Source of the DNA: Niastella koreensis GR20-10 | GTDB lineage: Bacteria; Bacteroidota; Bacteroidia; Chitinophagales; Chitinophagaceae | NCBI RefSeq assembly: GCF_000246855.1 | Contig: NC_016609.1 | Location: 6,708,744-6,772,743 of the forward strand | Length of the DNA: 64,000 nt | Direction of reading: 5' to 3' | Shown here: positions 27,703 to 36,458 of the stretch, piece by piece | Numbering within the stretch: the first letter of the stretch is position 1 | Layout: each line of letters starts with the position of its first letter | Position numbers and translations under genes: made by a program | The notes under the pieces: generated by a model | The model's input: only the letters and a program-made list of their open reading frames with translations | The model's database searches: none | What the model was told of the DNA's origin: nothing

Positions 27703-27709
27703 ATTTTTG
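27702..27709 (+). promoter_or_regulatory. Bacteroidetes -7 promoter element for umuD
   Basis: TATTTTTG matches the TAnnTTTG -7 consensus of Bacteroidetes exactly and is 22 bases before the umuD ATG. A clear -33 TTG is not seen at the expected distance, which fits a regulated promoter. It overlaps the end of the downstream operator by one base. Confidence 0.6.
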
Positions 27710-27731
27710 GTATACAATCAAACAAATAATT

Positions 27732-28115
27732 ATGGGCTTCCCGTCTCCGGCAAAAGATTACCAGGAGGATGTGATAGAATTATCTCAATACCTGGTTCAG
27801 CACCCTACTGCTACTTTTTATTTCCGGGTTTCCGGCGATAGCATGATCAATGCCTGTATGCCACATGGTTCCCTGCTGGTGGTTGACCGGTCGCTGAAAC
27901 CCGCTAGCGGCATGATAGTGCTGGCGGTGGTAAATGGCGAATTCACCGTGCGCCGCATAGTTCAAACCCGTAAATCGCTGGTGCTGCACCCCGAAAACCC
28001 TATTTATAAACCATTGGTAGTCACCGAAGAAATGAACATGCAGGTGTGGGGGGTGGTAACTGCCGTGGTAGTGAAGTATAAATATGAAAATAATGATCGC
28101 GTTGGTGGACTGTAA
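27732..28115 (+). CDS. umuD: UmuD'-like S24 protein lacking the cleavage arm
   Basis: A 127-aa UmuD homologue, expected to form a dimer that associates with the UmuC polymerase in translesion synthesis. It begins M-G-F-P-S-P-A, so it starts exactly where UmuD normally cleaves itself (Cys-Gly before FPSPA) and has no N-terminal arm. The frame upstream is stopped at 27699 with no ATG, GTG or TTG in between, so this is not an annotation error. The serine motif GDSM is present (S37), but the position of the catalytic Lys97 of E. coli UmuD is Arg74 (GEFTVRR). The protein is therefore probably made in its active form and unable to self-cleave. It overlaps umuC by 32 bases. Confidence 0.9.
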   Translation: MGFPSPAKDYQEDVIELSQYLVQHPTATFYFRVSGDSMINACMPHGSLLVVDRSLKPASGMIVLAVVNGEFTVRRIVQTRKSLVLHPENPIYKPLVVTEEMNMQVWGVVTAVVVKYKYENNDRVGGL

Positions 28116-29355
28116 TAACTTTTATGCATCATGCGAGCGGCTTTTTCAACCCGGGCTCCAAAACAGGCCCATTGTTGTGCTCAGCAACAACGATGGCTGT
28201 GTAATTGCCCGGTCAGACGAGGCAAAAGAACTGGGGATTGAGATGGGCGCCCCTTCTTTTTTAATAGAACCGGTGCTGCAGCAATACAACGTATCGGTGT
28301 TTTCTTCCAACTATACTTTATACGGCGACCTCAGCGACCGGGTAATGACCACCCTTTCGCAATTCGCCGATCAACTGGAAGTATATTCCATCGACGAAGC
28401 TTTTTTAAATCTAACCTCCTTCCGGCACCATCATTTAACCGGGTACGCGCAAACCATCCGTAACACGGTGATGCAAAACACCGGCATTCCGGTTTCCATT
28501 GGTATTGCTCCTTCCAAAACACTGGCCAAAATGGCCAACCGCCTGGTAAAGAAAAGAAACAAGCAACTGGGCGTATACTGTATTGACACCACGGAGAAAA
28601 TGCAGTTCACTTTACAAAATACCCTGGTAAAAGACATCTGGGGTATCGGCAGTCAGTATACGAAACTGCTCAATCGCCATGGTTTTACCACGGCCTGGGA
28701 GCTTAGTAAAGCACCCGAAGCATGGGTTCAAAAGAATTTGTCGGTAGTTGGCCAGCGAATGTACAATGAGTTGAATGGTATTTCGTGCATTGCTTTCGAA
28801 GACATGCCAGCCAAAAAGAAAATGGTTTGCGTGGCCCGTGGTTTTGGAAAAGTGCTGAGCGACAAAAACGAAGTAATGGAAGCGCTGGCCAATTATACCG
28901 CCATGGTAGCGGCTAAACTGCGCAGTGAGCAACTGGTTACCAATACCATCCAGATCTTTGTGCAAACAAATGCGCACCGGGCTAATGAACCACAATATTT
29001 CCGGTCGCTCACCATTCAATTACCTGTTGCCACCAATAGCACCAATGAACTGATAACCCATGCCCGCCAGGGTTTTGAAACCATTTACCGGCCAGGTTAT
29101 AATTACAGTAAAACAGGTTGTACCGCCATGGAATTAATCCCCGCTACCGAAGTACAGGCGAATGTTTTCGATACCGAAAACAGGGCACGGAATTCGCAAC
29201 TGATGCAGGTGTTGGACAAGGTGAACAGATCGTTTGGAAAAAATACCGTGCGTTTTGCGCTGCAGGGTTTTGGTACACGGTGGAAATTGCGCCAGTTAAA
29301 ATTGTCACCCTGTTATACCACCCGTATTGAAGAAGTATTGACCATAAAAATCTGA
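28084..29355 (+). CDS. umuC: UmuC, Y-family DNA polymerase V catalytic subunit
   Basis: A 423-aa Y-family translesion DNA polymerase. The palm motifs ALVDCNNFYASCERLF (first metal Asp) and VYSIDEAFL (catalytic SIDE) are intact, followed by the fingers, the helix-hairpin-helix region DIWGIGSQYTKLLNRHGF and the little-finger domain. Length agrees with UmuC. ATG at 28084 overlaps the end of umuD; ATG at 28093 is also possible. It is the second gene of the cassette and is followed 3 bases later by an unknown gene. Confidence 0.97.
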   Translation: MKIMIALVDCNNFYASCERLFQPGLQNRPIVVLSNNDGCVIARSDEAKELGIEMGAPSFLIEPVLQQYNVSVFSSNYTLYGDLSDRVMTTLSQFADQLEVYSIDEAFLNLTSFRHHHLTGYAQTIRNTVMQNTGIPVSIGIAPSKTLAKMANRLVKKRNKQLGVYCIDTTEKMQFTLQNTLVKDIWGIGSQYTKLLNRHGFTTAWELSKAPEAWVQKNLSVVGQRMYNELNGISCIAFEDMPAKKKMVCVARGFGKVLSDKNEVMEALANYTAMVAAKLRSEQLVTNTIQIFVQTNAHRANEPQYFRSLTIQLPVATNSTNELITHARQGFETIYRPGYNYSKTGCTAMELIPATEVQANVFDTENRARNSQLMQVLDKVNRSFGKNTVRFALQGFGTRWKLRQLKLSPCYTTRIEEVLTIKI

Positions 29356-29358
29356 GCC

Positions 29359-29850
29359 ATGCACAATCCGTTTGTTTTACTCACCACCCGGTTGCTGGAA
29401 TCGCTCATAAAGGCGGGCAATACTTTTTTTGTGCGTCAAACCTACGTGCGCGGTAAAAACCAGCTCGATCCCCTTAACAAAGCCGCATTTTTATTTACCC
29501 ACTATACAGATTACAGCCGGGCAAAAACCCATTATGATGCACTGGACAATGATCCCAACAAGTTTTTGTATAATATAACCGAGCCGGAGCATTATGAAAA
29601 AATGTTCATTGCCGCAAGCCAGCCGGAGGGTTTTCATATTTACAGCCCGTTGGTTCCAAAACCATGGAAACCTTCTGCGCCTATTGCCACCAGGATCCGC
29701 AATTACATCAATCAAAAAATGGGCTGGAATCCCGGCCGCAGTGACGCCGTAAAGGCTGATCTTTTTATTCAGTTTGGCGAACTTTTCATTACCTTAAAGT
29801 TTGGGATTCATGAGGTAAAATTACCGCTCGCAGAAATTGAAAATTTTTGA
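29359..29850 (+). CDS. Unknown 163-aa protein of the SOS cassette
   Basis: I do not recognise a family. The protein is soluble with no signal peptide; it has an aromatic N-terminal half (FFVRQTYVRGKNQLDPLNKAAFLFTHYTDYSRAKTHYD) and a beta-rich C terminus (ADLFIQFGELFITLKFGIHEVKLPLAEI). It sits between umuC and the SRAP gene with 3-base gaps on both sides, so it is almost certainly co-expressed with them. A role in lesion bypass or abasic-site handling is inferred only from this position. Confidence 0.8.
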   Translation: MHNPFVLLTTRLLESLIKAGNTFFVRQTYVRGKNQLDPLNKAAFLFTHYTDYSRAKTHYDALDNDPNKFLYNITEPEHYEKMFIAASQPEGFHIYSPLVPKPWKPSAPIATRIRNYINQKMGWNPGRSDAVKADLFIQFGELFITLKFGIHEVKLPLAEIENF

Positions 29851-29853
29851 TGC

Positions 29854-30651
29854 ATGTGTTACGATATTTCGTTTTCATCGAACATTCAGTTAATAACAGA
29901 TTATTTGCCCGACCTGGTGGTTGATCCGCAACTTAATTTTGATTTTGACATGGCCATTCATGTTATGGCCCAGGCTTATCGCAAGTACCCAGTTATTATC
30001 AATGATGGCGGAACCCATAAATTAATGCCGTTTGAATGGGGCGTGATTGCCGATTATATGAACACGCCCGAAAAAATAAAGCAGAGCCGCCAGTACATGT
30101 GCAATGCACAAAGCGAAAAGATCATCAACGATAAAAAATCTTTCTGGCGCAGGATCAGGTCAAAAAGATGTCTTATTCCGGTAACCGGTATTTTCGAGCA
30201 CCGCGAAATAAAAGGGTGGAAAAATAAAGTGCCTTATTTTATCCACTTAAAAGACCGGCCCATGTTCTGTATTCCAGGCCTATACCATTACTCCCCCATA
30301 CCCGATGCAGAAACCGGTGAAATAAAAGGTACATTTACACTTATTACCCGTGCGGCCAATTCTGTGATGAAACAAATTCATAATGGCGGCCCCAATGTTT
30401 TCCGCATGCCCCTCTTTCTGCCTAAAGAACTGGAATTAAAGTGGCTGCAGCCCGACTTAACAGATGAAGGCATCCAGGAAGTGCTTGATTTTGAAATGCC
30501 TTCGGAACAACTGGATTACTGGCCGGTATTCACCATCCGTTCTACCAAACCCCGCCCCGACAACCAGGAAAAAACAGCCCCATACACATGGCCCAGCCTG
30601 CCCCCACTGGGCATTGATGAAAGTACGGAGCAAAAAAACCTGTTCTCATAG
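29854..30651 (+). CDS. SRAP (SOS response-associated peptidase, YedK/HMCES) protein
   Basis: A 265-aa SRAP protein. The family uses its N-terminal Cys2 to form a thiazolidine crosslink with abasic sites in single-stranded DNA, protecting them from cleavage. Here the start is MCYDIS, which leaves Cys2 at the N terminus after Met removal; VTGIFEH carries the conserved Glu and KQIHNGGPNVFRMPLFL the conserved His and Arg/Met region. It is the last gene of the umuD-umuC cassette, consistent with the frequent SOS linkage of the family. Confidence 0.95.
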   Translation: MCYDISFSSNIQLITDYLPDLVVDPQLNFDFDMAIHVMAQAYRKYPVIINDGGTHKLMPFEWGVIADYMNTPEKIKQSRQYMCNAQSEKIINDKKSFWRRIRSKRCLIPVTGIFEHREIKGWKNKVPYFIHLKDRPMFCIPGLYHYSPIPDAETGEIKGTFTLITRAANSVMKQIHNGGPNVFRMPLFLPKELELKWLQPDLTDEGIQEVLDFEMPSEQLDYWPVFTIRSTKPRPDNQEKTAPYTWPSLPPLGIDESTEQKNLFS

Positions 30652-31053
30652 TAAAACCACGACATCCAGTATTTGAAACAATAATATAAATAAATGGCCG
30701 TTCTTTAGTTCTCACTACCGGGGATCGAAGCAAACGCACTGTGGATAAGCCAGCAACCGAAAAATGAGTAGCAGAACAGAAAATTTAGTATATCCCGGCC
30801 TGTCAGGTGAACAGCGTGGAAACAATCGGCGAAGTAAGTAAGGTTTAATTGATTGCAATGCCGTAATCCCGCCCCCATCTTAAGGCTTTTCCACATCTGT
30901 TTTGTGTGAATATTTTACGATAGAAACTTACGAATCAAACCTGTAGAAATACACCGTTAATATCATATCAAATTGATATTGGCTGAATAGAAAACTTTTT
31001 TTATTTTTCAAGGACTATAACTTTACTGTTATTAAACTAATCCTGTTAATCCC
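30652..31053. other. Intergenic gap with no recognised gene
   Basis: About 400 bases between the SRAP gene and the NHL-repeat gene. No long coding frame with convincing content, no strong hairpin with a T-tract and no repeat was seen. TAACTTTA about 40 bases before the NHL gene is one base away from the TAnnTTTG box and may be its promoter. Confidence 0.5.
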
Positions 31054-33204
31054 ATGAAACTCAACCAGATCGTATTTAACGGCCTGCTTCTGTTTGCAAG
31101 CAGCTCTGTAGCGTACTCACAAACAATTACGACCGTAGCAGGTGTTGTAGGTTCTCCCGGATATGGTGGAGATGCCGGTCCGGCCAACAATGCCCGGTTT
31201 AACCAGCCAAGAGCGGTGGCTACCGACAACGACAACAACCTCTACATCGCGGATATGCGTAACCACGTTATCCGGAAAGTAAACTCCAACGGTATTATCA
31301 GCACCGTAGCTGGTAACGGTACCGCTGGTACAGCCGGTGACGGAGGGCCCGCCACCGCAGCCCAGTTAGCCCAGCCAACTGGTATGACCATCGATAACGA
31401 TGGTAACATCTACATCGCTGACTTTAACTCCTCGGTAATTAAGAAGGTTACTACTTCAGGCATCATGAGCATCTTCGCCGGTAACGGTACAGAAGGTTTT
31501 AGTGGTGATGGAGGCCAGGCTGCACAAGCCAAGCTGTATCGCCCTACTGCCGTAGCTGTTGACAAAGATGGTAACCTGTACATTTCGGATGCTTCTAACA
31601 AAGTAATCAGAAAAGTAAACAAACAGGGAGTAATCAGCACTATCGCAGGTGTTCCCGGAAGAGCCGGTTACGCTGGTGATGGCGGCCCTGCGACAAAAGC
31701 GTTATTAACGCAACCCGCAGGTATCGCAGTAGACTACTCCGGTAATATTTATATTGCCGATCCTTCTAACTCAGTTGTGCGTAAAATAAACCCGGCTGGT
31801 GTTATTACCACTTTTGCGGGTAACGGAACAGCTGGTTACAGCGGAGATGGCGGCCCTGCTATCAAAGCTCAGTTCCAGATGGGTTCACCCCAGGGTTTGG
31901 CTGTTGACCCCGCTGGTAACGTTTATGCTTCTGACTATCAAAACCACGCCATCAGAAAGATCAGTTCAAAAGGCATCATCACTACCATCGCTGGTACTGG
32001 TGCTCCTGATTATGCTGGTGACGGCGGTCCTGCTATCCTGGCGAAGATCTGGTACCCTATCGGTATTGCTACCGATAATGCCGGTAACGTATTCATCACA
32101 GATAGCTACAATAATACAATTCGTGAAATTGTTTCATCTTGTAACGCTCCCATGCCTTCGTTTGAAACACAACCCGCCAGCAAACAGGTTTGCGCCGGTG
32201 GAAGTGCCAGTTTCACTGTTGCCGCCAACAATGCGGACAACTACCAATGGCAGGTTCAAACAAATGGCGAATGGGCTGATGTAGCAGAAGGTGGCGCCTA
32301 CTCAGGTACAACCACCAGCACGCTCACAGTAAGCGGAATAACTGCCAAGATGAACAACTTACAATATCGTGCAGTTGCCAATAACGCCTGCCGTACTTTG
32401 TTCTCCAATAAAGCTTCCTTAACTGTTGCAGGCGGTGGTTTATTGCCAACTCTGGCAGTTGCTCCGGCCCTGAACGGAATGTGTACCGGCTCACCTGCTA
32501 CTTTCAATGTGAAAGTAACCAATGGAGGTGCTGCACCAAGCTATAAATGGATGGTAAACGGTAACGATGCTGGTGCTTCCGGCCCTACTTACAGCAATGC
32601 TTCCTTAGTTGATGGCGACAAAGTAAGTGTGGTAATGGCAAGTGCAGCCGGTGGATGCGGTGCTTCTGCCATCTCTTCAAACGTAATTGAAGTGAAAATG
32701 GGTACTGCTCCTGAGATCAAATCAAACACCGAGATCAAAATATTCCAGGGTTTCAGTGCTAAATTAACAGCAACCAGCGGTGGCGCTCCTATTGCCAGTT
32801 ATTCCTGGACACCTGCTGCAGGTGTTACTGGAGCCAACACAGCCAGCCCGATTGTAAAACCTGCTAAAACCACTGTATATAAAGTAACTGGTACCAACGC
32901 CAGTGGTTGCGCCGGAACAGCTGAGGTTACTGTAACAGTAATTAATAAGATCGTAATGCCTAAAACACTGACAGCTGGCACTACCTTCACCATCCCTGCA
33001 GTTGATCCTGCCTTTACTTTATCAAGCTTCGTGATCACAGATGCTACCGGTAAAGAAGTTTTCAGAACAACCGATATCACTAAAGGTTGGGATGGAACAA
33101 AGAACGGTGCTAAAGTTGCCTCTGGCATCTATAGCTACGTCATCAGCGGAACTTTGCAAACAGGTAAGGTTAATGTAAAAGGAACTGTTTCAGTAGTTAA
33201 ATAA
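31054..33204 (+). CDS. Secreted NHL-repeat beta-propeller protein with Ig-like domains and type IX-like C terminus
   Basis: A 716-aa exported protein (signal peptide ending SVAYS). Residues about 23-350 are six NHL-type repeats of roughly 56 residues, each with AGNGT..GDGGPA...L..P.G.AVD..GN.YI.D...N.IRK, enough for a six-bladed propeller. Ig/PKD-like domains follow (about 365-630) and a C-terminal domain with GKEVFRTTDITKGWDGTKNGAKVASGIYSYVI that resembles gliding-motility/type IX sorting domains. Codons look biased toward a small set, suggesting high expression. The function is probably surface adhesion or scaffolding. Confidence 0.85.
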   Translation: MKLNQIVFNGLLLFASSSVAYSQTITTVAGVVGSPGYGGDAGPANNARFNQPRAVATDNDNNLYIADMRNHVIRKVNSNGIISTVAGNGTAGTAGDGGPATAAQLAQPTGMTIDNDGNIYIADFNSSVIKKVTTSGIMSIFAGNGTEGFSGDGGQAAQAKLYRPTAVAVDKDGNLYISDASNKVIRKVNKQGVISTIAGVPGRAGYAGDGGPATKALLTQPAGIAVDYSGNIYIADPSNSVVRKINPAGVITTFAGNGTAGYSGDGGPAIKAQFQMGSPQGLAVDPAGNVYASDYQNHAIRKISSKGIITTIAGTGAPDYAGDGGPAILAKIWYPIGIATDNAGNVFITDSYNNTIREIVSSCNAPMPSFETQPASKQVCAGGSASFTVAANNADNYQWQVQTNGEWADVAEGGAYSGTTTSTLTVSGITAKMNNLQYRAVANNACRTLFSNKASLTVAGGGLLPTLAVAPALNGMCTGSPATFNVKVTNGGAAPSYKWMVNGNDAGASGPTYSNASLVDGDKVSVVMASAAGGCGASAISSNVIEVKMGTAPEIKSNTEIKIFQGFSAKLTATSGGAPIASYSWTPAAGVTGANTASPIVKPAKTTVYKVTGTNASGCAGTAEVTVTVINKIVMPKTLTAGTTFTIPAVDPAFTLSSFVITDATGKEVFRTTDITKGWDGTKNGAKVASGIYSYVISGTLQTGKVNVKGTVSVVK

Positions 33205-33230
33205 ACTTCCTGGGATAATACATAATAAAT

Positions 33231-33265
33231 AAAAAAGGGTGGACCGGTTGATCCACCCTTTTTTT
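33231..33265 (+). terminator. Strong rho-independent terminator
   Basis: AAAAAAGGGTGGA pairs with TCCACCCTTTTTTT around CCGGTTGA, leaving a T-run on the + strand; 27 bases after the NHL-repeat gene. The following stretch to 33598 holds only an inverted GTTAAT/ATTAAC pair near 33370 and no gene. Confidence 0.9.
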
Positions 33266-33598
33266 ATGCTCATACCTCACTGGAATTCAATCCACATTCA
33301 CCGCCCACTTATCCCCGATCAAGATTCAATAATTTTCCGGCCCAACACTTGCATTATTAAAAAAAGGTGTTAATCTTTGTATTAACAATTTTATTCAAGT
33401 ATCACGTACCCAATCTTCCTACTGAACAGGCCCTCATTCATCAATCACCATCCTTTCGAGTAATCTTAGTTATACGTAAATACCTATTTACGGGGCTGAC
33501 CCTTCCTATACCTAACTCCAATCTCCACTGAGAAAATCAGTATACCTCCAATTCCTGTGGTCGTAGTCAACTATTGCTTCACCCTTACAAACCACAGT

Positions 33599-34855
33599 AT
33601 GAAACATTTGTACCCTGCTATTACCAGGATAGCCTTAACAATTGCTTTGATCATATATAACGTTGTGGCCAATTCGCAAACGTTGAACTTTAATAATCCT
33701 GTCGTTGAATCAGGTACCGACCTGCAAGCCGGATGTATTTACAGGTTTAAATCGGTTACCACCAATGGCCTTATAGATGCGCTGGTAAAGATCGACAGCC
33801 TGGTTGGGGTAACACTGTCTGGCATAGACGCTACACCATCAGGATCTTCTTCCACCGCCTTTCAACCGCAATTAAGTTCTTTGGGCGGCCTGGGGTATCA
33901 TTATTCCGTGTTTACGATCAATTTTGTAAATAAAGGTACTACCACTCCTGCTAACGTCTATAATTTCAGCAGCGTGTTCATGGGGATCGATGGCAGCAAT
34001 CAGATTATGGAGTTCAATTCGATAACGGTAGCCAATCCTACCTGGGAGTACGTAAGCCCCACACCCAAAGTAGCGGTTACGCAAAATGGCAATACGGTAT
34101 CGGGCATAGCCACCAGTTCAAAGCCAACCGGCGGTCAGGGGATCGATGCCACCGATTCAACCCAAATGTTCAAAGTGAGCACTGCCTCCACATCGAGCGT
34201 AACCATTCGGGTGGGTTTTAATCAAACCCAGAATGGCTGGAACGGTAATGACCTGTTCAGTCTGAATATGGGCGGCAGTGAAATTCCGCTTACCACGCTG
34301 CCGGTTACGCTGGTAAACTTTACCACGCAACTGGCAAATGAAAAAGTATGGCTGGCCTGGGCCACCAAACAGGAAGATAATCTGAGCTATTACAGCATTG
34401 AAAGAAGTTTTGATAATAAAGAGTTTGCGCAGGTAGCCCTGTTGTTCCCCGCCGAAGATCTTTCAACCGGAAACAACTATTCGTACAAGGACCCGGTGAA
34501 CAATGTAAAAGCACCAGTGATCTATTACCGGTTGAAAATGGTTGATAAAGACGGGAAGTACAAATACTCCGAAACAAGAACAGTGCGCATGGGCGGTATT
34601 AACAGCGGCAGCGCAAAGTTGACCACCTGGCCCAACCCGGTAGTGAATGAGTTACATGTTTCAGTTCCACCCAAATGGCAGTACCAGACAGTTACTTGTC
34701 AGTTGCTGAATACCATGGGCAGTATCATAAAATCATTCAACATGCTGCAAACAGCAACAATAGGGATGGCCGATGTACCCGCCGGCACCTATTACCTGAA
34801 AGTGGCGAATGGAAAAGAGATAAGCACGCAAACAATAATAAAGTCAAGAAATTAA
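33599..34855 (+). CDS. Secreted protein with type IX (type A) sorting domain
   Basis: A 418-aa exported protein. The frame can be opened at a GTG at 33557, but the ATG at 33599 gives a proper signal peptide (MKHLYPAITRIALTIALIIYNVVANSQ) and is preferred. Residues to about 230 form a beta-rich domain I do not recognise; then comes VNFTTQLANEKVWLAWATKQEDNLSYYSIERSFD, the usual linker before type A sorting domains, and the C-terminal WPNPVVNELHVSV...PAGTYYLKVANG...QTIIKS typical of type IX secretion substrates. Function unknown; location is the cell surface or outside. Confidence 0.85.
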   Translation: MKHLYPAITRIALTIALIIYNVVANSQTLNFNNPVVESGTDLQAGCIYRFKSVTTNGLIDALVKIDSLVGVTLSGIDATPSGSSSTAFQPQLSSLGGLGYHYSVFTINFVNKGTTTPANVYNFSSVFMGIDGSNQIMEFNSITVANPTWEYVSPTPKVAVTQNGNTVSGIATSSKPTGGQGIDATDSTQMFKVSTASTSSVTIRVGFNQTQNGWNGNDLFSLNMGGSEIPLTTLPVTLVNFTTQLANEKVWLAWATKQEDNLSYYSIERSFDNKEFAQVALLFPAEDLSTGNNYSYKDPVNNVKAPVIYYRLKMVDKDGKYKYSETRTVRMGGINSGSAKLTTWPNPVVNELHVSVPPKWQYQTVTCQLLNTMGSIIKSFNMLQTATIGMADVPAGTYYLKVANGKEISTQTIIKSRN

Positions 34856-34884
34856 ACCTAGTTTTTAAGGGTACGATCAATAAC

Positions 34885-34917
34885 GCCGTCCTGTGTCTAC
34901 AGGATGGCTTTTTTATT
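34885..34917 (+). terminator. Rho-independent terminator before the aminopeptidase gene
   Basis: GCCGTCCTG pairs with CAGGATGGC (9 bp, one wobble) around TGTCTA, followed by TTTTTTATTT. It is 30 bases after the upstream stop and overlaps the 5' extension of the aminopeptidase frame, which argues for the later start of that gene. Confidence 0.85.
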
Positions 34918-34957
34918 TCCCGGTGCCGCCATCTTCGTACATTCGGCAAAAAACTAC

Positions 34958-36358
34958 ATGAACCTGCCTACTTTCGATCGCTCAGTATATCTTCAACGAC
35001 GCCAGCAGTTGCAATCAAAACTGCCAAATGGTATTGTGCTGCTGTTAGGCAATGAAGACAGCAGCATGAATTATAAAGACAACTGTTACCCCTTCAGACA
35101 GGACAGTACTTTTTTATACTATACCGGCCTTGACCAGCCTGGCCTGGCAGTTATTTTTGACCTGGATGAAAACAAGGAAATTCTATTTGGGGAGAACGCC
35201 AGCATCGATGATATTATCTGGACGGGCCCTCAACCCCAGGTACAAGAGCTGGCTGAAAGCGTTGGAATAGCCGCCAGTAACAACCTCGCCGGATTGGCTG
35301 ATCTGTTGGCAGCAGCCCGCAAAGCGCAACGTCCCATTCATATTTTACCGCCCTACCGGCCTGAAAACAAAATAAAACTGGCTGCCTGGTTAAATTGTTC
35401 CATAGAGCAGCTGCAACAGTTTATAGCCGAGCCACTGATCCGCGCGGTTATAGCGCAACGGGAAATCAAATCAGCACCTGAAGTACAGGAAATGGATAAA
35501 GCCTGCTCTATTTCAGCCGACATGCACCTGGCCGCCATTTTAAATGCCCGTCCCGGAATGAAGGAGTACGAACTCGCCGCCGAAGTGGAAGCTATAGCAC
35601 TGGCCAATTACGGACGCCTCTCCTATCCTACCATTCTCACCATTAACGGGCAAACCCTGCACAATCATTACTATGGCAATACTTTGCAGGATGGACAGAT
35701 GGTATTGGTTGACGCCGGCGCAGAAACCACCGGGCATTATGCCGGTGACCTCACCCGCACGTTTCCCGCAGGCACAGCCTTCACCACCCGCCAACGCGAT
35801 CTCTACAATGTGGTGCTGGATTCGCTTGAGCATGCCATTGCCTTATTGCGCCCGGGCATTCAATATAAGGAAGTGCATACCCAGGCCTGTATCAAACTCG
35901 CAGAAGGGTTAACAGCAGTGGGATTAATGAAAGGCAATGCACAGGAAGCCGTAGCAGCGGGTGCGCATACCATGTTCTTTCAATGCGGGCTGGGTCATAT
36001 GATAGGCCTCGATGTGCACGATATGGAAGACCTGGGCGAACCGCTGGTAGGTTATGACGACCAGTTAAAGAAAAGCAAGGAGTTTGGCTGGAAATCGCTC
36101 CGCCTGGGCAAGACGCTTAAGACGGGTTTTACGCTTACGGTTGAACCGGGTATATATATCATTCCGGAATTAATTGACCGCTGGAAGGCAGAACAAAAAC
36201 ACACCTCGTTCATCAATTACGACCTGCTGAACGATTACCGTACATTTGGCGGCATCCGCATCGAGGACAATTTTGTGATCACCGATAGTGGCAGCAAAAA
36301 GCTGGGCAAACCACTGCCCAGGAAACCGGAAGATATAGAAGCGATGCGCAAAGGATAA
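34958..36358 (+). CDS. Xaa-Pro aminopeptidase (M24 family, aminopeptidase P)
   Basis: A 466-aa cytoplasmic metallopeptidase that removes N-terminal residues preceding proline. An aminopeptidase P N-terminal domain (about 1-140, with DSSMNYKDNCYPFRQDSTFLYYTGL) is followed by the pita-bread fold. The metal ligands are visible: VDAGAETTGHYAGDLTRTFP (two Asp), GLGHMIGLDVHD (His), LTVEPGIYI (Glu) and GGIRIEDNFV (Glu). The frame opens earlier at 34904, but that extension lies in the terminator hairpin; ATG at 34958 (MNLPTFDRSVYLQRR) is a usual start for the family. Confidence 0.95.
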   Translation: MNLPTFDRSVYLQRRQQLQSKLPNGIVLLLGNEDSSMNYKDNCYPFRQDSTFLYYTGLDQPGLAVIFDLDENKEILFGENASIDDIIWTGPQPQVQELAESVGIAASNNLAGLADLLAAARKAQRPIHILPPYRPENKIKLAAWLNCSIEQLQQFIAEPLIRAVIAQREIKSAPEVQEMDKACSISADMHLAAILNARPGMKEYELAAEVEAIALANYGRLSYPTILTINGQTLHNHYYGNTLQDGQMVLVDAGAETTGHYAGDLTRTFPAGTAFTTRQRDLYNVVLDSLEHAIALLRPGIQYKEVHTQACIKLAEGLTAVGLMKGNAQEAVAAGAHTMFFQCGLGHMIGLDVHDMEDLGEPLVGYDDQLKKSKEFGWKSLRLGKTLKTGFTLTVEPGIYIIPELIDRWKAEQKHTSFINYDLLNDYRTFGGIRIEDNFVITDSGSKKLGKPLPRKPEDIEAMRKG

Positions 36359-36414
36359 AACAGTTTGAAATTAACAGTTTGCTAATGCAGCGCTACTCAT
36401 AGAAAGCCAATCAT

Positions 36415-36449
36415 AACAGGCTGGGGCTATCACCCAAACCCGGCCTGTT
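36415..36449 (+). promoter_or_regulatory. 11-bp hairpin in the leader of the SprB-repeat gene
   Basis: AACAGGCTGGG pairs with CCCGGCCTGTT (one wobble) around a 13-base loop and ends 9 bases before the ATG at 36459. There is no T-run, so it is not a clear terminator; it could close the translation start or end the preceding transcript. Confidence 0.55.
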
Positions 36450-36458
36450 ATAATTGCC

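Noticed and set aside
34904..34957. N-terminal extension of the aminopeptidase P frame
   Set aside because: It lies in the T-run side of a strong terminator; the ATG at 34958 matches the family N terminus.
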